Origin: Candidatus Frackibacter sp. WG13
Lineage (GTDB): Bacteria > Bacillota > Halanaerobiia > Halobacteroidales > Acetohalobiaceae
DNA: 64,000 nucleotides
Assembly: GCF_900114655.1 (NCBI RefSeq)
Contig: NZ_FOTT01000002.1
Coordinates: 155,384 to 219,383 of the forward strand
Direction: 5' to 3'
Shown here one piece after another: positions 62,401 through 64,000 of the stretch. The position numbers and the translations under genes were made by a program. The notes below the pieces were generated by a model. That model did not search any database. It was not told the origin of the DNA and was given only the letters and a program-made list of their open reading frames with translations. Within the stretch, counting starts at the first letter, position 1, and each line of letters begins with the position of its first letter.

Positions 62401-62518
62401 TTCTGGAACAAGACAATGGTTACAAGATTTATCTCTGGAAAAGTGGAATAGATATGCTCAAAATTCTAATCTTAACGGCAAAGAATGGAAGAGAATCTGG
62501 GAGCTAATTGAGGCTTAA
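59420..62518 (+). CDS. hamB: HamB-like superfamily 2 helicase of a Hachiman defence system
   Basis: 1032 residues. A helical N-terminal half-kilobase-sized region (to ~290) precedes an SF2 core: motif I IQMHTSAGKSLLAHFL (~304-319), motif Ia VPTRALVHQSLY, motif II VDEAHNIS (~409), motif V VGTTTLAQGMNFP and motif VI NIAGRAGRVFKD (~671). The C-terminal part is helical. Ski2-like HamB surveys damaged or invading DNA and releases HamA. ATG at 59420 has GGAGGG 9 nt upstream; GTG 59411 overlaps hamA. The adjacency and motifs make Hachiman the best call. Confidence 0.87.
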   Translation: MDSKQKIIKASNTYYKNFNEQFTRKLLSLNSYIDEDESNDALNYSRLIHALYNISDENNKDEVNLSYFLKFAIYYLKGKQSDNLLSYYEQLVSITTLGLLNQRINDIRLLLEEEELTDIDYDKYNWVEILYIETMRLYLLIVRQGKGFKDIDTVNENINRLIEIQEEKEEVMVKAGFLSQREMGQLVILYNTIAALNDVNQYLEKGHPAQINVKLDRYFDNIKEGFSSGVDARFQYSIENIIKGLEITIKNSIWKQLKTGTRMDEFVEEMVARGNEKPIFQLLPSQVDAFQGGIDRPLTSAIVIQMHTSAGKSLLAHFLIAQTLEMNSEGQIAYVVPTRALVHQSLYDLRNTFINLDYNIEATIPAYEIDKVEEELLDERIDILVTTPEKLNLLVRSNHPSVKELSFVIVDEAHNISDNNRGPALEFLLATLKRKNEYIRTLLLTPFIKDDSNRELIAHWLGGDRGLPVYSKWRPTRQIISLLKRYKPEGSRYYKFSLETIIPDHMDEFTDYPEFEEEITFPTPKPSSLKSMATAMAKRFISKGAVLILAESPFHAENQAKDLADSIDDEVGLSEDLKLLIKFAREELGEKHTLLDCLRKRVAFHHSGLSEEIKILLEKLIVNGDIDYIVGTTTLAQGMNFPISTVIFRTIYFPRPFGENVQMEPEVFWNIAGRAGRVFKDYAGRIIFLANGEERENEIKDFLQKRGEGINSAIFETIKNIDEFSLQFDRELVMDNQALSQLLQFISGTLNLISENGEISENVEQVIDEVLRLSLAYRQLSDKGEAERKKLLNIAQKYLAYLQRKDNWKGVATLVDQTGFSSMTVDYLMAQKRNLPNFAEINLKDVISESEQMTNLIKILGGIPEINLGAGTEGSFNPGLVAAVTQAWINGISLTKIYDDLLAGIHDDIRKSIKYIYQTITGKVSWGMGAMQSISLSGEREDVDEVLNLPSMIYYGVPNDIGVALRMAGVPRTLAVQISQNLTGDEFSIKENKLSGTRQWLQDLSLEKWNRYAQNSNLNGKEWKRIWELIEA

Positions 62519-62599
62519 AGAATAATATCAAACAGGCTAAAGAAAGGATAAACAGTTTTATCCAGTATCAGAATTATATATTAACTTTACAATTTAATA

Positions 62600-62629
62600 T
62601 ATAATAGAGCCAAAGATGGGATAATCCCA
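62600..62629 (+). promoter_or_regulatory. -10 box and palindromic operator before the AbrB/RelE-type pair
   Basis: TATAAT at 62600-62605 followed by the palindrome TGGGAT-A-ATCCCA (62617-62629), a likely autoregulatory operator for the AbrB-type antitoxin. No good -35 is seen. Confidence 0.5.
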
Positions 62630-62648
62630 CAAGAAGGCAGGTGAGAAT

Positions 62649-62906
62649 ATGTCCGAAGAAAAAATTGTAACTAAGGTTGATGATAAAGGTAGGATTACAA
62701 TTCCTAAAAAAGTTAGAAAATCTTCTGGCATAGATAAAGGAGAAGTATTATTTATAGACGTAGAACTTGGGCAGTTAAAATTAACTCGAGCAGTAGAAGA
62801 CCCTATAGTTAAGCTTAAAGAGTATACTGAAAAAGAATATGAAAATGGAAAGACAAAAAACTTAAGACAGTATGCTAAAGAAAAGGGTATGGATTTAGAT
62901 GACTAA
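62649..62906 (+). CDS. AbrB/MazE-type antitoxin
   Basis: 85 residues. N-terminal swapped-hairpin AbrB domain: VTKVDDKGRITIPKKVRKSS and the LFIDVELGQLKLTR strands (to about residue 52), then an acidic C-terminal region with KEYENGKTKNLRQYAKEKG that would wrap the toxin. ATG after AAGGCAGGTGAGAAT. Its end overlaps the RelE-like start by 8 nt, the normal arrangement for a toxin-antitoxin pair. Confidence 0.87.
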   Translation: MSEEKIVTKVDDKGRITIPKKVRKSSGIDKGEVLFIDVELGQLKLTRAVEDPIVKLKEYTEKEYENGKTKNLRQYAKEKGMDLDD

Positions 62907-63200
62907 ATACTCAATAGAAATAACTAAGTCTGTAGAAAAGGATTTAGATAGTTTAAAGCACTTAAGAGATAAAGCAGTTGAGAAAATATTAAGTTTAGAG
63001 AATGCTCCTAGAAAGAAAAGTTCTGCTTTAAAAGGATTATGTTCATACAAATTTAACCTTTCAGGAGCAGGGTCTTTTAGAACTATTTATTTTATTAAAG
63101 AAGAGGACAAGGTTTATTAGTCATTATAGCTTCTAGAGAAAATATCTATCTAGAAGCAGACAGAAGATATAAATTATTAAAAAAGCAAGATTTATTTTAA
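62899..63200 (+). pseudogene. RelE/ParE-type toxin, frameshifted near the C-terminus
   Basis: The first frame gives YSIEITKSVEKDLDSLKHL, KALKGL-like SSALKGLCSYKFNLSGAGS and FRTIYFIKEEDKVY, then stops at 63118-63120. Moving to the other frame at about 63108-63117 continues LLVIIASRENIYLEADRRYK to a stop at 63198. A single missing base in the TTATTAG stretch explains it. The restored protein (~99 residues) has a typical RelE length. The lost C-terminal strand would normally carry catalytic/basic residues, so the toxin is probably inactive unless this is a sequencing error. Confidence 0.75.
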
Positions 63201-63208
63201 ATATTTAT

Positions 63209-63245
63209 CCTATAACATTGAACCACTCAGTGTTATGGGATTTTT
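63209..63245 (+). terminator. intrinsic terminator of the toxin-antitoxin unit
   Basis: CCTATAACATTGA (63209-63221) pairs with TCAGTGTTATGGG (63227-63239), with G-U pairs, around ACCAC, followed by a T5 run. Confidence 0.88.
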
Positions 63246-63290
63246 AGTCTAAGAGTTGATTCACAACACGTATAATGATATAATAATATA

Positions 63291-63516
63291 CTTGACATCC
63301 TCCCCGCCCGTTCGTGAAACTCACGAACGAGGATTCCTTAAAGAAACTTACGAGGTTGTCGAATGATTAGAGGACAATCTATTTCTAGTAGTCCAATATG
63401 ACTTCGACTTTAGGCTGTGCCATCAGCCTTCTTGAGATAGCCGACTATATATTTTAATAGTATAACCCTAGCAATAAATGCTAATATAGGCACTCAAGCA
63501 CTTAATCTATTACCAA
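63291..63516 (-). mobile_element. IS200/IS605-type right end with possible omega-RNA
   Basis: Non-coding stretch after the TnpB stop. Near its outer edge is a hairpin with outer stem ATCCTC/GAGGAT (63297-63302, 63329-63334) and inner stem GTTCGTGA/TCACGAAC (63310-63317, 63321-63328). The edge word CTTGACATCCTCCCCGCC is a common terminus of IS605/IS1341-like elements. On the minus strand this region is where a TnpB guide RNA would lie. Confidence 0.65.
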
Positions 63517-64000
63517 TTAAGCAGATTGTTGTTCTAAATATTTATTTGCTATATTTCTACTTGCATTTAAATCAGCGTGGATATTATTACCACACACACA
63601 AGAATATAAATTAGCTTTACGATTTGATTTCTTAACTTCACCACATTTAGAACAACTCTGGGATGTATATTTAGGATTAATATATTCCACTTTAATCCCA
63701 GTTAATTTAGCTTTATACTCAATAAATTGTTGAAGTTGATAGAAAGTCCAGCTATGAAGGTTTCTATCTGCTCTATTAAGACTTTGAGCAGTATTACGGA
63801 TATTCTCTAGATTCTCCATAATTATAGTGCCAACTTGCTCTTGCACAGCAAGATTAATAAGTTGTTTACTAATTTTATGGTTTAAATCTCTCATCCATCT
63901 CTGCTCTTTGTCATTAATATTCTTAATAGCTTTAATCTTTTTAGATTTACCTAACTTTCTTCTTAATGAACGATATTTTTTACGAATGAAACCTGCTTCT
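63517..64000 (-). CDS. tnpB: TnpB (IS200/IS605 family RNA-guided nuclease), 5' partial
   Basis: The frame runs off the right edge: residues FIRKKYRSLRRKLGKSKKIK precede the first visible ATG at 63894, so that ATG is not the start. Visible parts are the RuvC-II glutamate in IIMENLENI, the arginine/tryptophan-rich region, the zinc finger CSKCGEVKKSNRKANLYSC with C-G-N, and the RuvC-III aspartate in HADLNASRNIANKY. It encodes the C-terminal third of the nuclease, with the active-site residues visible here intact. It ends 73 nt into the guide-RNA/right-end region typical of these elements. Confidence 0.87.
   Translation of the reverse strand, partial: EAGFIRKKYRSLRRKLGKSKKIKAIKNINDKEQRWMRDLNHKISKQLINLAVQEQVGTIIMENLENIRNTAQSLNRADRNLHSWTFYQLQQFIEYKAKLTGIKVEYINPKYTSQSCSKCGEVKKSNRKANLYSCVCGNNIHADLNASRNIANKYLEQQSA

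Noticed and set aside
62547..62562. GGATAAA...TTTTATCC hairpin as terminator after hamB
   Set aside because: Short AT-rich stem without a downstream T-run; readthrough cannot be excluded.

Overview
The window reads as a low-GC, diderm (outer-membrane) member of the Firmicutes. It has LPS-core genes (Kdo transferases, heptosyltransferases, O-antigen ligase), tandem outer-membrane beta-barrel proteins ending in phenylalanine, strong AGGAGG-type ribosome sites and frequent TTG/GTG starts. That combination suggests the Halanaerobiales or a close relative; this is inference, because no rRNA or other marker gene is present. Almost all genes lie on the + strand.

Layout. (1) 1-10.4 kb: end of a beta-barrel gene, two tandem Kdo transferases, three GT9 heptosyltransferases (the third frameshifted), a KpsS/KpsC-like protein, a GT4 enzyme and an O-antigen ligase, closed by a terminator. 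(2) 10.6-15.05 kb: three paralogous porin-like genes. Each has its own terminator and a ~150-170 nt leader that folds the same way in all three copies, with compensating base changes. This is the best candidate here for an undescribed element. (3) 15.2-22.8 kb: a sugar-nucleotide epimerase, an OmpR-type two-component system, and two ArnT-like transferases around an ArnC-like GT2 and a LAB_N protein. (4) 22.8-27.9 kb: exopolysaccharide export and polymerisation genes (Wza, Wzz, BY-kinase, PHP phosphatase, initiating sugar transferase). (5) 27.9-37.6 kb: sulfate activation genes (cysD, cysN with a degenerate kinase domain, a separate cysC, DUF2061). A Schlafen/AlbA_2 protein, two MNT-HEPN toxin-antitoxin pairs and an AAA-ATPase/PD-DExK protein are interleaved, and the gaps hold a family of period-6/7 intergenic repeats. 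(6) 37.7-57.5 kb: an O-antigen locus with a CDP-3,6-dideoxyhexose pathway, flippase, polymerase, glycosyltransferases, wecB, a second initiating transferase and a CapD-type dehydratase. It is interrupted by one decayed and one intact-looking IS3-family element. (7) 57.5-64 kb: an LpxH-like phosphoesterase, then a small defence island with a Hachiman-type HamAB pair, an AbrB/RelE-type toxin-antitoxin pair (toxin frameshifted) and the 3' end of an IS200/IS605 TnpB gene.

Functionally the window is a cell-surface glycan factory: lipid A-core, O-antigen, exopolysaccharide and surface modification. PAPS made by CysDN/CysC may feed sulfation of these polymers, since no sulfite- or PAPS-reductase genes are seen nearby. 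Three genes carry single frameshifts (a heptosyltransferase, a RelE-like toxin and an IS3 orfB). Raw reads would be needed to tell real decay from sequencing error.
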